Shown here: one piece after another, positions 6,355 to 13,848 of the stretch
Position numbering within the stretch: position 1 is the stretch's first letter
Layout: every line of letters starts with the position of its first letter
From: an uncultured Clostridium sp.
GTDB taxonomy: Bacteria > Bacillota > Clostridia > TANB77 > CAG-508
Length of the DNA: 14,061 bases
Reading direction: 5' to 3'
Assembly (NCBI GenBank): GCA_900556695.1
Contig: USQA01000012.1
Coordinates: 1-14,061, forward strand
The notes under the pieces: generated by a model
Database searches by the model: none
The model's input: only the letters and a program-made list of their open reading frames with translations
What the model was told of the DNA's origin: nothing
Position numbers and translations under genes: made by a program

Positions 6355-9300
6355 ATGTCAAATAAATCAAAAAAAGTAGGAGAAATATTTAGCGATTACA
6401 AAACAAATTCAAATATAAAATATGCAGAAGTAACAGTCCTAAATGTAGTAAAGAAAACAAACACATTACAAGTAGGGCTTTATTTTGATGAATATATAGA
6501 AATAAAAGAAATATGGTATTTTGAAAAATTTTTAAAAGAAAGATTTCAATTTTCTCATATAGATATAAAAATAAATTATCATGACAAAGTAGAAAGAAAG
6601 CCAATAGATACAGAATGGAAAAATATAATAGCATATATGGCACATAAATATCCTTTAACAAAGCCAATGTTACTTTTAAAAAGTAATATCGAAGTTGGAG
6701 AAAAAGAGATTATTGTAAAAATGCATATAAAAGGTGCTGATTTTTTAAAAGCCAAAAAAACAGATGTTGAGTTATCAAATGTATTAAAAAATTTATTTGG
6801 AAAGCAATATAAAATAGAATTAATAGAAGATATATCAAAAGAAGAAATAAATGCAATAAAAGAGAATTTGAAAAAAGAAGAAGAACAAATAATAGAAAGA
6901 ATTGAAAAAGAAAATAAGCAATATAGAGAAGAAAAAGAAGCACAAATTCCTGAATATAATGATGTAGATTATATGCCACCAACAGATATGGAAGGTTATA
7001 TTCCAGAAGAAAATATAGTACCTGAACTTGAGCAAGAGACAGAAGTTAAAGAATATATAATGGGAAAACCATCAAAAGCAAAAGAAAAATTAATAAAAAT
7101 AAAAGACATTACAGCAGATAATGGAAGAATAACACTAGAAGGAAGAGTTGTCTCAGTTGATGTTAGAGAAACTAGATCAGGAAAAGGAATGATTATTTGC
7201 GAATTATATGATGGAACAGGAATTATTACATGTAAATCATTTGCAAAAGATTTAAAAGAAGGACAAGAAATTACAGAAAAAATAAAAAATGCAAATGCAA
7301 TAAAATTAACAGGAAAAGCAGGATTAGATACATATGCAGGAGATGTAACTGTAATTGCAAATACAATAGTTGAAACAAATACTGATGTGCCAGAATTGCC
7401 AAAAGAAGAAGAGATAGAAGATACTCCATTAATTTTAGGCACAACTCCAAATATAACAGAAACTGTAGTAAAAGTAGAAGACTTAGGAGTAGATGATGGA
7501 AGAGTAGCATTACAAGGAGAGGTTATTTATTCAGAAGATAGAACTCTAAAATCAGGAAAAACATTATTTAGTTTTGATTTATATGATGGTACAAGTACAA
7601 TTACTTGTAAAGCATTTTTAGAAAAAGATAAAGCTAAAAAAATAATGAAAAGAATTCAAAAATCAAAAGGAATAAAGCTAGCAGGAACAGCCCAAATGGA
7701 TACATTTTCAAACGAATTAACAGTAATGGCAAATACAATAATTGAAACAGAAGGATTAAAAAAGGAAATAAGACAAGATAATAGTGAAGTAAAAAGAGTA
7801 GAACTACATATGCATACTCAAATGAGCCAAATGGATGCAATGACATCAGCAGCAGATTTAATAAAAAGAGCTATGAAATGGGGAATGAAATCAATTGCTA
7901 TTACAGACCATGGTGTTGTTCAGGCATTTCCAGAAGCACATAAATTATTAGGATACGACAATCCAGATATGAAAATTATATATGGTGTTGAGGCATATTT
8001 AGCACCAGATAAAAATGCTATAGTAACAAATCCGAAAGGACAAGATATAGATACAACCTATTGTGTACTAGATTTAGAAACAACAGGATTTTCAGCAACA
8101 ACAGAAAAAATAACAGAAGTTGGAATTATGAAAATAAAAAATGGTGAAGTACTAGACCAATTTAGTTGTTTTGTAAATCCCGAAAAACATATTCCACAAA
8201 GAGTATCAGAAGTTACTAATATTACAGATGATATGGTAGCTGATAGTGAAACTATAGACAAGGTGTTTCCAAAAATTTTAGATTTTATAAAAGACTCTGT
8301 TTTAGTTGCACATAATGCACCGTTTGATATGGGATTTTTAAAACAAAATGCTAAAAATTTAGGATATGAATTTGATTACACATATTTAGATACATTAAGT
8401 TTAGCAAAAGATCTATTTCCAGATTATAAAAAATATAAATTAGGAAAAATTGCGGATAATTTAGGAATAAAAGTTGAAGTAGCACACCGTGCGTTAGATG
8501 ATGTTGATACAACAGTAAAAGTATTTAATGTAATGATGGACATGCTAAAAAAACGAGGAGCTAAAAAAGTTGAAGATATTGATAAAGTAAGTAGTAATGA
8601 AGAAGCAAAAAAAGAAGCATATAAAAAATTAAGAACATATCATGCAATTATTTTAGCTAAAAATTATGTGGGATTACGTAACTTATATAAGTTAGTATCA
8701 TATTCACATGTTAACTATTTTTATAGAAAACCACGTATATTAAAAAGTTTATTAGAAAAATACAGAGAAGGATTAATTATAGGAAGTGCATGTGAAGCAG
8801 GAGAGTTATATCAAGCAATAGAATTAGGAAGAACAGATGAAGAAATAGAAGAAATTGCAGATTTTTACGATTATTTAGAAATTCAACCTATAGGAAACAA
8901 CGAATTCTTAATAAGAAATGAAACAGTAAAAGATGAAGAAGCATTAAGAGACATTAATAGGAAAATAGTTTCATTAGGAGAAAAATTAAACAAACCAGTA
9001 GTTGCAACATGTGATGTGCATTTTATGGATCCACAAGATGAAATATATAGAAGAATTTTAGAAGCAGGACAAGGATATCAAGATGCAGATAAGCAAGCAC
9101 CATTATATTTAAGGACAACAGAAGAAATGCTTGAAGAGTTTAGTTATTTAGGACAAGAAAAGGCATATGAAGTTGTTGTAACAAATACAAATAAGATTTC
9201 AGATATGTGTGATAGAATTAGTCCAATTTCTCCAGAAAAATGTCCACCACATATTCCAGGGTGTGAGCAAACAATTAAAGATATAGCATATTCTAAAGCA

Positions 9301-10416
9301 CATGAATTATATGGAGATCCTTTACCAGAGATAGTACAAACAAGATTAGATAAAGAATTGGATTCAATTATAAAAAATGGATTCTCAGTTATGTATATTA
9401 TTGCACAAAAATTAGTATGGAAATCAAATGAGGATGGATATATAGTAGGATCTAGAGGATCTGTAGGTTCTTCATTTGTTGCAAATATGACAGGTATAAC
9501 AGAAGTTAATTCTTTACCAGCCCATTATAGATGTCCAAATTGTAAATATTCTGACTTTACAGATTACGGATATAAGAATGGATTTGATTTACCAGATAAA
9601 TCTTGCCCTAAGTGTGGTCATAAATTAGATAAAGATGGAATGGATATACCATTTGAAACATTCTTAGGATTTAATGGAGATAAAGAACCAGATATAGATT
9701 TAAACTTCTCAGGAGAATATCAAGCAAAAGCACATAAATATACAGAAGTTATTTTTGGGAAAGGAACAACATTTAAAGCAGGAACAATAGGTACAATAGC
9801 AGAAAAAACAGCATATGGATATGTAAAAAAATATTATGAAGAAAGAAACATTCCAATAAATAGGGCAGAAACTCAAAGAATAGCATCTGGTTGTACAGGA
9901 ATAAAAAGAACAACAGGACAACATCCAGGTGGAATTATAGTTGTACCTAAGGGAAGAGAAATATATGAATTTTGTCCTGTACAACATCCAGCAGATGACC
10001 CAAATTCAGATATTATTACAACACATTTTGATTATCACTCTATAGATCAAAACCTATTAAAATTAGATATTTTAGGTCACGATGATCCGACAATGATACG
10101 TATGTTACAAGATATTACAGGAAAAGATCCAACAAAAGTACCTTTAGATGATAAAGAAACAATGTCAATATTTAGTTCAACAGATGCTCTAGGAGTAACA
10201 AAAGAACAAATTCATTCAGAAGTAGGAAGCTTTGGAGTACCTGAATTTGGAACAAAATTTGTAAGAGGAATGCTAGTTGATACAAAACCAAAAACATTTG
10301 ATGAATTAATTAGAATATCACGGATTATCACATGGTACAGATGTATGGCTTGGAAATGCACAAAGCTTAATAGAAGCAGGAACAGTAACATTACAAGATT
10401 CAATATGTTGTCGTGA
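6355..10416 (+). CDS. polC: DNA polymerase III alpha subunit PolC, residues 1-1322 then a frame break
   Basis: The replicative polymerase of low-GC Gram-positives, with built-in proofreading. Domains in order: N-terminal domain (1-160), charged coiled linker (160-240), two tandem OB folds (about 246-342 and 369-466), first part of PHP (about 480-565, HMHTQMSQMDA), DEDDh exonuclease (about 568-735; D573, E575, D658, H711, D715 visible), rest of PHP, then the polymerase core with SRGSVGSSF, a four-cysteine zinc finger (RCPNC...CPKC) and the catalytic PDIDLNFSGEYQ (D1113, D1115). A ribosome binding site GGGAGAG precedes the ATG. At codon 1323 (10321-10323) the frame is lost, and 31 unrelated codons lead to TGA. 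The repaired protein would be 1590 aa, longer than B. subtilis PolC (1437), mainly because of the extra OB fold. polC is essential, so a truly broken copy is unlikely. Confidence 0.95.
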   Translation: MSNKSKKVGEIFSDYKTNSNIKYAEVTVLNVVKKTNTLQVGLYFDEYIEIKEIWYFEKFLKERFQFSHIDIKINYHDKVERKPIDTEWKNIIAYMAHKYPLTKPMLLLKSNIEVGEKEIIVKMHIKGADFLKAKKTDVELSNVLKNLFGKQYKIELIEDISKEEINAIKENLKKEEEQIIERIEKENKQYREEKEAQIPEYNDVDYMPPTDMEGYIPEENIVPELEQETEVKEYIMGKPSKAKEKLIKIKDITADNGRITLEGRVVSVDVRETRSGKGMIICELYDGTGIITCKSFAKDLKEGQEITEKIKNANAIKLTGKAGLDTYAGDVTVIANTIVETNTDVPELPKEEEIEDTPLILGTTPNITETVVKVEDLGVDDGRVALQGEVIYSEDRTLKSGKTLFSFDLYDGTSTITCKAFLEKDKAKKIMKRIQKSKGIKLAGTAQMDTFSNELTVMANTIIETEGLKKEIRQDNSEVKRVELHMHTQMSQMDAMTSAADLIKRAMKWGMKSIAITDHGVVQAFPEAHKLLGYDNPDMKIIYGVEAYLAPDKNAIVTNPKGQDIDTTYCVLDLETTGFSATTEKITEVGIMKIKNGEVLDQFSCFVNPEKHIPQRVSEVTNITDDMVADSETIDKVFPKILDFIKDSVLVAHNAPFDMGFLKQNAKNLGYEFDYTYLDTLSLAKDLFPDYKKYKLGKIADNLGIKVEVAHRALDDVDTTVKVFNVMMDMLKKRGAKKVEDIDKVSSNEEAKKEAYKKLRTYHAIILAKNYVGLRNLYKLVSYSHVNYFYRKPRILKSLLEKYREGLIIGSACEAGELYQAIELGRTDEEIEEIADFYDYLEIQPIGNNEFLIRNETVKDEEALRDINRKIVSLGEKLNKPVVATCDVHFMDPQDEIYRRILEAGQGYQDADKQAPLYLRTTEEMLEEFSYLGQEKAYEVVVTNTNKISDMCDRISPISPEKCPPHIPGCEQTIKDIAYSKAHELYGDPLPEIVQTRLDKELDSIIKNGFSVMYIIAQKLVWKSNEDGYIVGSRGSVGSSFVANMTGITEVNSLPAHYRCPNCKYSDFTDYGYKNGFDLPDKSCPKCGHKLDKDGMDIPFETFLGFNGDKEPDIDLNFSGEYQAKAHKYTEVIFGKGTTFKAGTIGTIAEKTAYGYVKKYYEERNIPINRAETQRIASGCTGIKRTTGQHPGGIIVVPKGREIYEFCPVQHPADDPNSDIITTHFDYHSIDQNLLKLDILGHDDPTMIRMLQDITGKDPTKVPLDDKETMSIFSSTDALGVTKEQIHSEVGSFGVPEFGTKFVRGMLVDTKPKTFDELIRISRIITWYRCMAWKCTKLNRSRNSNITRFNMLS
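10321..10324 (+). other. Frame break in polC at CGGA
   Basis: The gene reads ATA TCA CGG ATT ATC, but family sequence requires ATA TCA (C) GGA TTA TCA CAT GGT, that is I-S-G-L-S-H-G-T-D-V-W. The extra base is therefore the C at 10321. No homopolymer surrounds it. The required +1 move and the resulting GGA glycine are the same as at the break in the U32 gene. Confidence 0.92.
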
Positions 10417-11128
10417 TGATATTATGATTTATTTAATAAAGATGGGATTACCACCAAACCCAGCATTCAAAATAATGGAAACAGTTCGTAAAGGAAAGGC
10501 GTTAAAAGATCCAGCAAAATGGGAAGAATATAAAGCGTTAATGAAAGAGCATGATGTGCCAGATTGGTATATAAAATCTTGTGAAAAAATAAAATACATG
10601 TTCCCAAAAGCACATGCGGCAGCATATGTAACAAATGCATTTAGAATAGCATGGTTCAAAGTACATGAGCCATTAGCATATTATGCATCATATTTTTCAA
10701 TAAGAGCAGATGAATTTGATAGTGATTGTATGATTTTTGGAAAAGAAAAAGTAAAAAATAAAATGAAAGAAATAGACTTACAAGGAAATAATGCAACAAC
10801 AAAGGATAAAAATATGTATGCGATTTTAGAGTTAGTATTAGAAATGTATGAAAGAGGATTTGAATTTCTACCTATGGATTTATACAAATCACATAGTACA
10901 AAATTTTTAGTAGAAGATGGAGCAATTAGACCGCCATTAAATAGTATACCAGGACTTGGTACTGTAGCGGCAGAAGGAATTGTGAAAGCGAGAAAAGAAG
11001 GAAAATTTATGTCTATTGATGATTTAAAAATACGTTCTAAAGTTGGAAATTCAGTTACAGATTTACTTAAAAATTATGGATGTTTAAAAGGTATGAGTCA
11101 AAGTAATCAAATGAGTTTATTTGGATAA
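10322..11128 (+). CDS. polC: PolC C-terminal segment, in the +1 frame
   Basis: This continues PolC after the break: GLSHGTDVWLGNAQSLIEAG, then CCRDDIMIYLI, PPNPAFKIMETVRKGK, FPKAHAAAYVTNAFRIAWFKVHEPLAYY (written here by its key blocks FPKAHAAAYV and KVHEPLAYY), a helix-hairpin-helix PGLGTVAAEGI, and the ending SNQMSLFG, all characteristic of PolC. The conserved sequence begins at 10322, upstream of the first ATG in this frame (10424), so this is not a separate gene. It supplies the C-terminal polymerase and HhH DNA-binding parts, without which the enzyme should not work. The next gene starts 21 bases downstream behind GGAGG. Confidence 0.93.
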   Translation, partial: GLSHGTDVWLGNAQSLIEAGTVTLQDSICCRDDIMIYLIKMGLPPNPAFKIMETVRKGKALKDPAKWEEYKALMKEHDVPDWYIKSCEKIKYMFPKAHAAAYVTNAFRIAWFKVHEPLAYYASYFSIRADEFDSDCMIFGKEKVKNKMKEIDLQGNNATTKDKNMYAILELVLEMYERGFEFLPMDLYKSHSTKFLVEDGAIRPPLNSIPGLGTVAAEGIVKARKEGKFMSIDDLKIRSKVGNSVTDLLKNYGCLKGMSQSNQMSLFG

Positions 11129-11149
11129 ACAAAAAATGGAGGAAAACCA

Positions 11150-12427
11150 ATGAAAATATTAATAAAAAATTGTAATTTAATATCAATGAGTGAAAACAGA
11201 AAAAAATATGAAGAAAATATAGATATATTAATAGAAGATAAAAAAATAACAAAAATAGAAAAGAATATAACACAAGAAGTTGATAAAATTATTGATGCAA
11301 CCGATAAAGTAGTTATGCCAGGATTTATTAATACACATTCACATATAAGTATGAGCATATTTAGAGAAACTGTAGATGGATATAAAACTCAAGATTGGTT
11401 AACACAAAAAATATGGCCTATGGAAGATAAGTTGAAAGAAGAAGATATTTATTGGGCAACACTTTTATCATGTATAGAAATGATAAAAACAGGTACAACA
11501 ACAATTAATGATATGTATTTTATGACAGACTCAATTATAGAAGCTGCATTAAAAACAGGAATAAGATTACAAACAACACGTACATTAATGGGACATGATG
11601 CAAATGATGAGCAAAGATTAAGCGAATTAAAACAATTGATAGAAAAATACAATGAAGATACTATAAGTTTTAATGCAGGCATACATGGCCTATATACAAG
11701 TAATGAACAATATGTAAAAAAATGTATTGAATTTGCAAAAGAAAATAAATTACCAGTTCACATGCATTTTTGCGAAAATGAACAAGAAAGAGAAGATATA
11801 AAAAGGGAATATAAAGTAGAAAGCCCTGTAGAAGTTATAGAAAGAGATTTCTTAGAAACACATAATATATTAGCACATAGTGTTAAATTAAATAAAAAAG
11901 ATATAGAAAGACTAAAATTAACAAATTCGTATATTTCACATTGTCCTATTAGTAATTTAAAATTAGGATGTGGAGTAGCGAAAATAAAAGAAATGTTAGA
12001 TAATGATATATGTGTATCTTTAGGAACAGATGGACAAGGAAGCGGTAGTAACCTAGATATGTTTGAAACAATGAAATTTACAGCTTTATTGCAAAAAGGA
12101 ATAAATGAAGATCCTGAAGATTTACCAGCATATGAAGTTTTAAAAATGGCAACAATTAATGGTGCAAAAACATTAATGCTAGAGGATAAGATAGGTAGTA
12201 TTGATATAGGAAAAAGTGCAGATATAATTGTTTTAAATTTAAATAATGTTTTAACACAACCAATAAATAATGTATTTGCAGAAATAGTGTATAATGCAAA
12301 AGGAAATGATGTAGAAACTACATTAGTAAATGGTAAAATATTAATGGAAAACAAAAATATAAGCAAAATAGATGAAAAAGAAATATTTAATAAATGTAAT
12401 GGGATAATACAGAGAATATCAAAATAG
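11150..12427 (+). CDS. mtaD: Amidohydrolase, 5'-methylthioadenosine/S-adenosylhomocysteine deaminase type
   Basis: A 425-aa cytoplasmic metal-dependent deaminase that would convert methylthioadenosine and S-adenosylhomocysteine to their inosine forms in SAM by-product recycling. Seen: HxH metal site H63/H65 (NTHSHISM), the WL-x-IWP segment (TQDWLTQKIWPME, about 80-92) typical of this subgroup, H206 with catalytic E209 (HMHFCEN), H243 (LAHSV) and metal D294 (GTDG). The C-terminal beta-sandwich ends with GSIDIGKSADIIVL. Full length for the family. GGAGG eight bases before the ATG supports the start. It follows polC by 21 bp and precedes the DUF1294 gene by 13 bp, so it is likely one operon. Related amidohydrolases deaminate guanine or cytosine; the WL-IWP feature favours MTA/SAH. 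Confidence 0.85.
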   Translation: MKILIKNCNLISMSENRKKYEENIDILIEDKKITKIEKNITQEVDKIIDATDKVVMPGFINTHSHISMSIFRETVDGYKTQDWLTQKIWPMEDKLKEEDIYWATLLSCIEMIKTGTTTINDMYFMTDSIIEAALKTGIRLQTTRTLMGHDANDEQRLSELKQLIEKYNEDTISFNAGIHGLYTSNEQYVKKCIEFAKENKLPVHMHFCENEQEREDIKREYKVESPVEVIERDFLETHNILAHSVKLNKKDIERLKLTNSYISHCPISNLKLGCGVAKIKEMLDNDICVSLGTDGQGSGSNLDMFETMKFTALLQKGINEDPEDLPAYEVLKMATINGAKTLMLEDKIGSIDIGKSADIIVLNLNNVLTQPINNVFAEIVYNAKGNDVETTLVNGKILMENKNISKIDEKEIFNKCNGIIQRISK

Positions 12428-12440
12428 AAAGGGAAAAAAT

Positions 12441-12746
12441 ATGGTACAAAGTACAATAGATATAAATGAGATATTTACATTAAAGAATATAATAATATAT
12501 TTTATTAGTATTAATATATTTGGATTTTTTATAATGTGGCTAGACAAGCAAAAGGCTAAAAAAGGAAGATGGAGAATACCGGAAAAGACATTATTTATAA
12601 TAACTGCGTTGGGAGGCGGAATAGGAACAATTGCAGGAATGTATACGTTTAGACATAAAACACAAAAGGTTGCATTTGTAATAGGTTTTCCGTTTATAAC
12701 TATATTGGAGATTATAGCGATTATATATTTTGGAATAATAAAGTGA
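12441..12746 (+). CDS. DUF1294 small membrane protein
   Basis: A 101-aa integral membrane protein of the DUF1294 family (function unknown). Three hydrophobic segments lie at about residues 15-34, 51-68 and 77-99. The family core is clear: DKQKAKKGRWRIPE (35-48), LGGGIGTIAGMYTFRHKT (57-74). GGG-containing purine-rich sequence AAAGGGA precedes the ATG. It lies 13 bp after the deaminase gene and before a large hairpin followed by six Ts, which makes it the last gene of the polC operon. Its TGA stop is normal. No functional link to replication is evident; the pairing may be only positional. Confidence 0.88.
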   Translation: MVQSTIDINEIFTLKNIIIYFISINIFGFFIMWLDKQKAKKGRWRIPEKTLFIITALGGGIGTIAGMYTFRHKTQKVAFVIGFPFITILEIIAIIYFGIIK

Positions 12747-12776
12747 TTGTATTTTAAGTTGTTCTTTTATTCATTT

Positions 12777-12892
12777 ATACTACTATAAAACTAATATTTT
12801 TCATTAAAACTTTCGAGGTTTTAAGGGCTATCCGTGAGCTAGCGCTGCTCAAGCTTTTAATTCAAAATATTAGTTTTATAGTAGTATTTTTT
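12777..12892 (+). repeat. Long inverted repeat (24-bp arms), probably also the polC operon terminator
   Basis: The left arm 12777-12800 is the exact reverse complement of the right arm 12864-12887, 24 of 24 bases, followed by a T-run at 12887-12892. The 63-base interior is unusually GC-rich for this genome and has its own stems: TTAAAAC/GTTTTAA (12804-12818 region) and GAGC/GCTC flanking TAGCGCT. It begins 30 bases after the DUF1294 stop, so it can end that transcript. The arms carry CTATAAAA like the inverted repeat at 4502-4646, so the two may be related elements. Confidence 0.75.
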
Positions 12893-13011
12893 GAGATAAA
12901 AAACAAAACGAGGTACACATAAATAGTAGCTAAAAAAAGAAAAAAATGTAAAAATTATATAAACCAAAATTGAATGTGAACAACTTGTGAACTCAAACTT
13001 AGTATTTTAAG

Positions 13012-13041
13012 TTATTCACAAAGTTATCCACAGTATCCACA
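13012..13041 (+). promoter_or_regulatory. Cluster of three DnaA boxes
   Basis: TTATTCACA (13012-13020), perfect consensus TTATCCACA (13024-13032) and GTATCCACA (13033-13041, one mismatch), all in the same orientation and closely packed. Weaker copies lie nearby: TGTGAACAA just upstream and TGTGTAAAA just downstream on the opposite strand. This is a credible DnaA binding cluster: an origin part, a DnaA-titration site or a DnaA-controlled promoter region. Confidence 0.6.
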
Positions 13042-13236
13042 GTTTAAAATATTACTGTGTAAAAAAACAAAAAACGACAACATAGGAAACATAAAATAGG
13101 AAAGATGACATAATTGTAAAGAATATGAAATACTCTCGTAATATTCTTGTAAAAAAGAAAAAATAAAGAAATATTAATATTTAAATAATAACAAGTAAAA
13201 AAATAATGTCATATTATAATATATAGAATATTTTAT
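13042..13236. other. Extremely AT-rich non-coding stretch beside the DnaA boxes
   Basis: About 195 bases with almost no G or C and no ORF or RNA gene that I can recognise. Two copies of ATAGGAAA lie near 13080-13105. A TATAAT at 13215-13220 may be the -10 of the rhodanese promoter, but there is no convincing -35. The composition would suit a DNA-unwinding region next to the DnaA boxes; nothing else here proves that. Confidence 0.4.
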
Positions 13237-13248
13237 TGGAGGAGTATA

Positions 13249-13587
13249 ATGTTTAATAACTTAATATATGCTTTAAAAAGAAAGAATAACAGAACTATGG
13301 AAAAAAACGACATAACAATTGAACAATTAAATAATATGTTGATAAATGGTGCGGTTTTAATAGATGTAAGGAGTCCACAAGAATATAATGAAGGTCATAT
13401 TGAAGGAAGTATTTTAATTCCGGAATATGAATTAAGAGCAAGGATAAATGAAATTGCAATATATAAGAAAGAACCAATGATAGTATATTGTAGTACAGGT
13501 TCAAGAAGTAAAAAAGCACAAAGGATTTTAAATAGATTAGGATTTGAATATGTTTATAATTTATATAATGGAATAGATAATTATTAG
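13249..13587 (+). CDS. Single-domain rhodanese-like protein
   Basis: A 112-aa sulfurtransferase-type domain. Seen: LIDVRSPQEYNEGHIEGSILIP (key block DVRSPQEY at 39-46, then GHIEGS at 49-54), the active-site loop VYCSTGSRS with catalytic C81 and R86, and the C-terminal RLGFEYVYNLYNGI that closes the fold. The loop length matches sulfur-transferring rhodaneses, so persulfide carrying or thiosulfate sulfur transfer in the cytoplasm is likely; the physiological donor is unknown. The first 20 residues are a basic extension (KRKNNR) before the domain. The start at 13249 is chosen for its GGAGGAG six bases upstream; the later ATG at 13297 has none. Stands alone between the DnaA-box region and the S10 promoter. 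Confidence 0.9.
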   Translation: MFNNLIYALKRKNNRTMEKNDITIEQLNNMLINGAVLIDVRSPQEYNEGHIEGSILIPEYELRARINEIAIYKKEPMIVYCSTGSRSKKAQRILNRLGFEYVYNLYNGIDNY

Positions 13588-13659
13588 ATATAAAAAATCA
13601 AATAAGATATAAATATAAAAAATATCGCTCAATTTTGAATACAAAAAGCGAAAAAAGTA

Positions 13660-13689
13660 TTGACAGGAAGCAAAGAGATGTTGTATAAT
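13660..13689 (+). promoter_or_regulatory. Strong promoter of the S10 ribosomal protein operon
   Basis: Consensus TTGACA (13660-13665), 18-base spacer, consensus TATAAT (13684-13689). Transcription should begin near 13696, about 265 bases before rpsJ. This is the strongest promoter match in the window, as expected for a ribosomal protein operon. Confidence 0.85.
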
Positions 13690-13747
13690 ATTTAAGCATG
13701 AGTTTAGCGTTGAAGCCAAATGTGGCTACATTCTTACGGAGATAAGG

Positions 13748-13795
13748 ATGGAGGGAACTTTGGTGGAGTATGTCATGGCAAAGACCAGGCGGTAA
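13748..13795 (+). CDS. Possible 15-codon leader peptide ending in AGG-CGG-TAA
   Basis: ATG with GGAG six bases upstream opens a frame coding MEGTLVEYVMAKTRR. The last two codons are the rare arginine codons AGG and CGG, then TAA. It sits in the S10 leader, 22 bases before the attenuator hairpin. In the +1 frame after the CGG the reading stays open for 35 codons, through the hairpin, to CGG-TAA at 13893-13898. It could be a real regulatory peptide or simply a chance ORF within a structured RNA. Confidence 0.35.
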   Translation: MEGTLVEYVMAKTRR

Positions 13796-13817
13796 GTTTT
13801 ATATAAATAGCACTTAT

Positions 13818-13848
13818 CCCAAGATTATCATGCATATTTTGGGTTTTT
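13818..13848 (+). terminator. Attenuator-like terminator in the S10 leader
   Basis: Stem CCCAAGAT (13818-13825) with ATTTTGGG (13836-13843), 8 pairs including one G-U, followed by five Ts. Because it lies between the promoter and rpsJ, it would have to be bypassed for the operon to be expressed, which is the layout of transcription attenuation. Confidence 0.65.

Noticed and set aside
6389..8261. Several minus-strand Phe/Leu-rich open frames opposite polC
   Set aside because: They are the reverse complement of A-rich polC codons; low complexity and without start signals.
9709..9987. Minus-strand Cys/Ser/Phe-rich 92-codon frame opposite the polC core
   Set aside because: It is antisense to the catalytic region of polC and has no expression signals; the cysteine richness comes from the reversed ACA and GCA codons.
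10424..11128. Separate short gene starting at the ATG at 10424 after polC
   Set aside because: Conserved PolC sequence in this frame begins already at 10322, so the ATG is internal.
11758..12456. Long minus-strand open frame (232 codons) opposite the deaminase gene
   Set aside because: It mirrors a well-supported coding gene, is rich in Ser/Ile/Leu/Phe as expected from an antisense frame of AT-rich code, and has no ribosome binding site or family resemblance.
13588..13660. Terminator after the rhodanese gene (CGCT...AGCG near 13626-13650)
   Set aside because: The stem is only four pairs around a long loop, and no plus-strand T-run follows.
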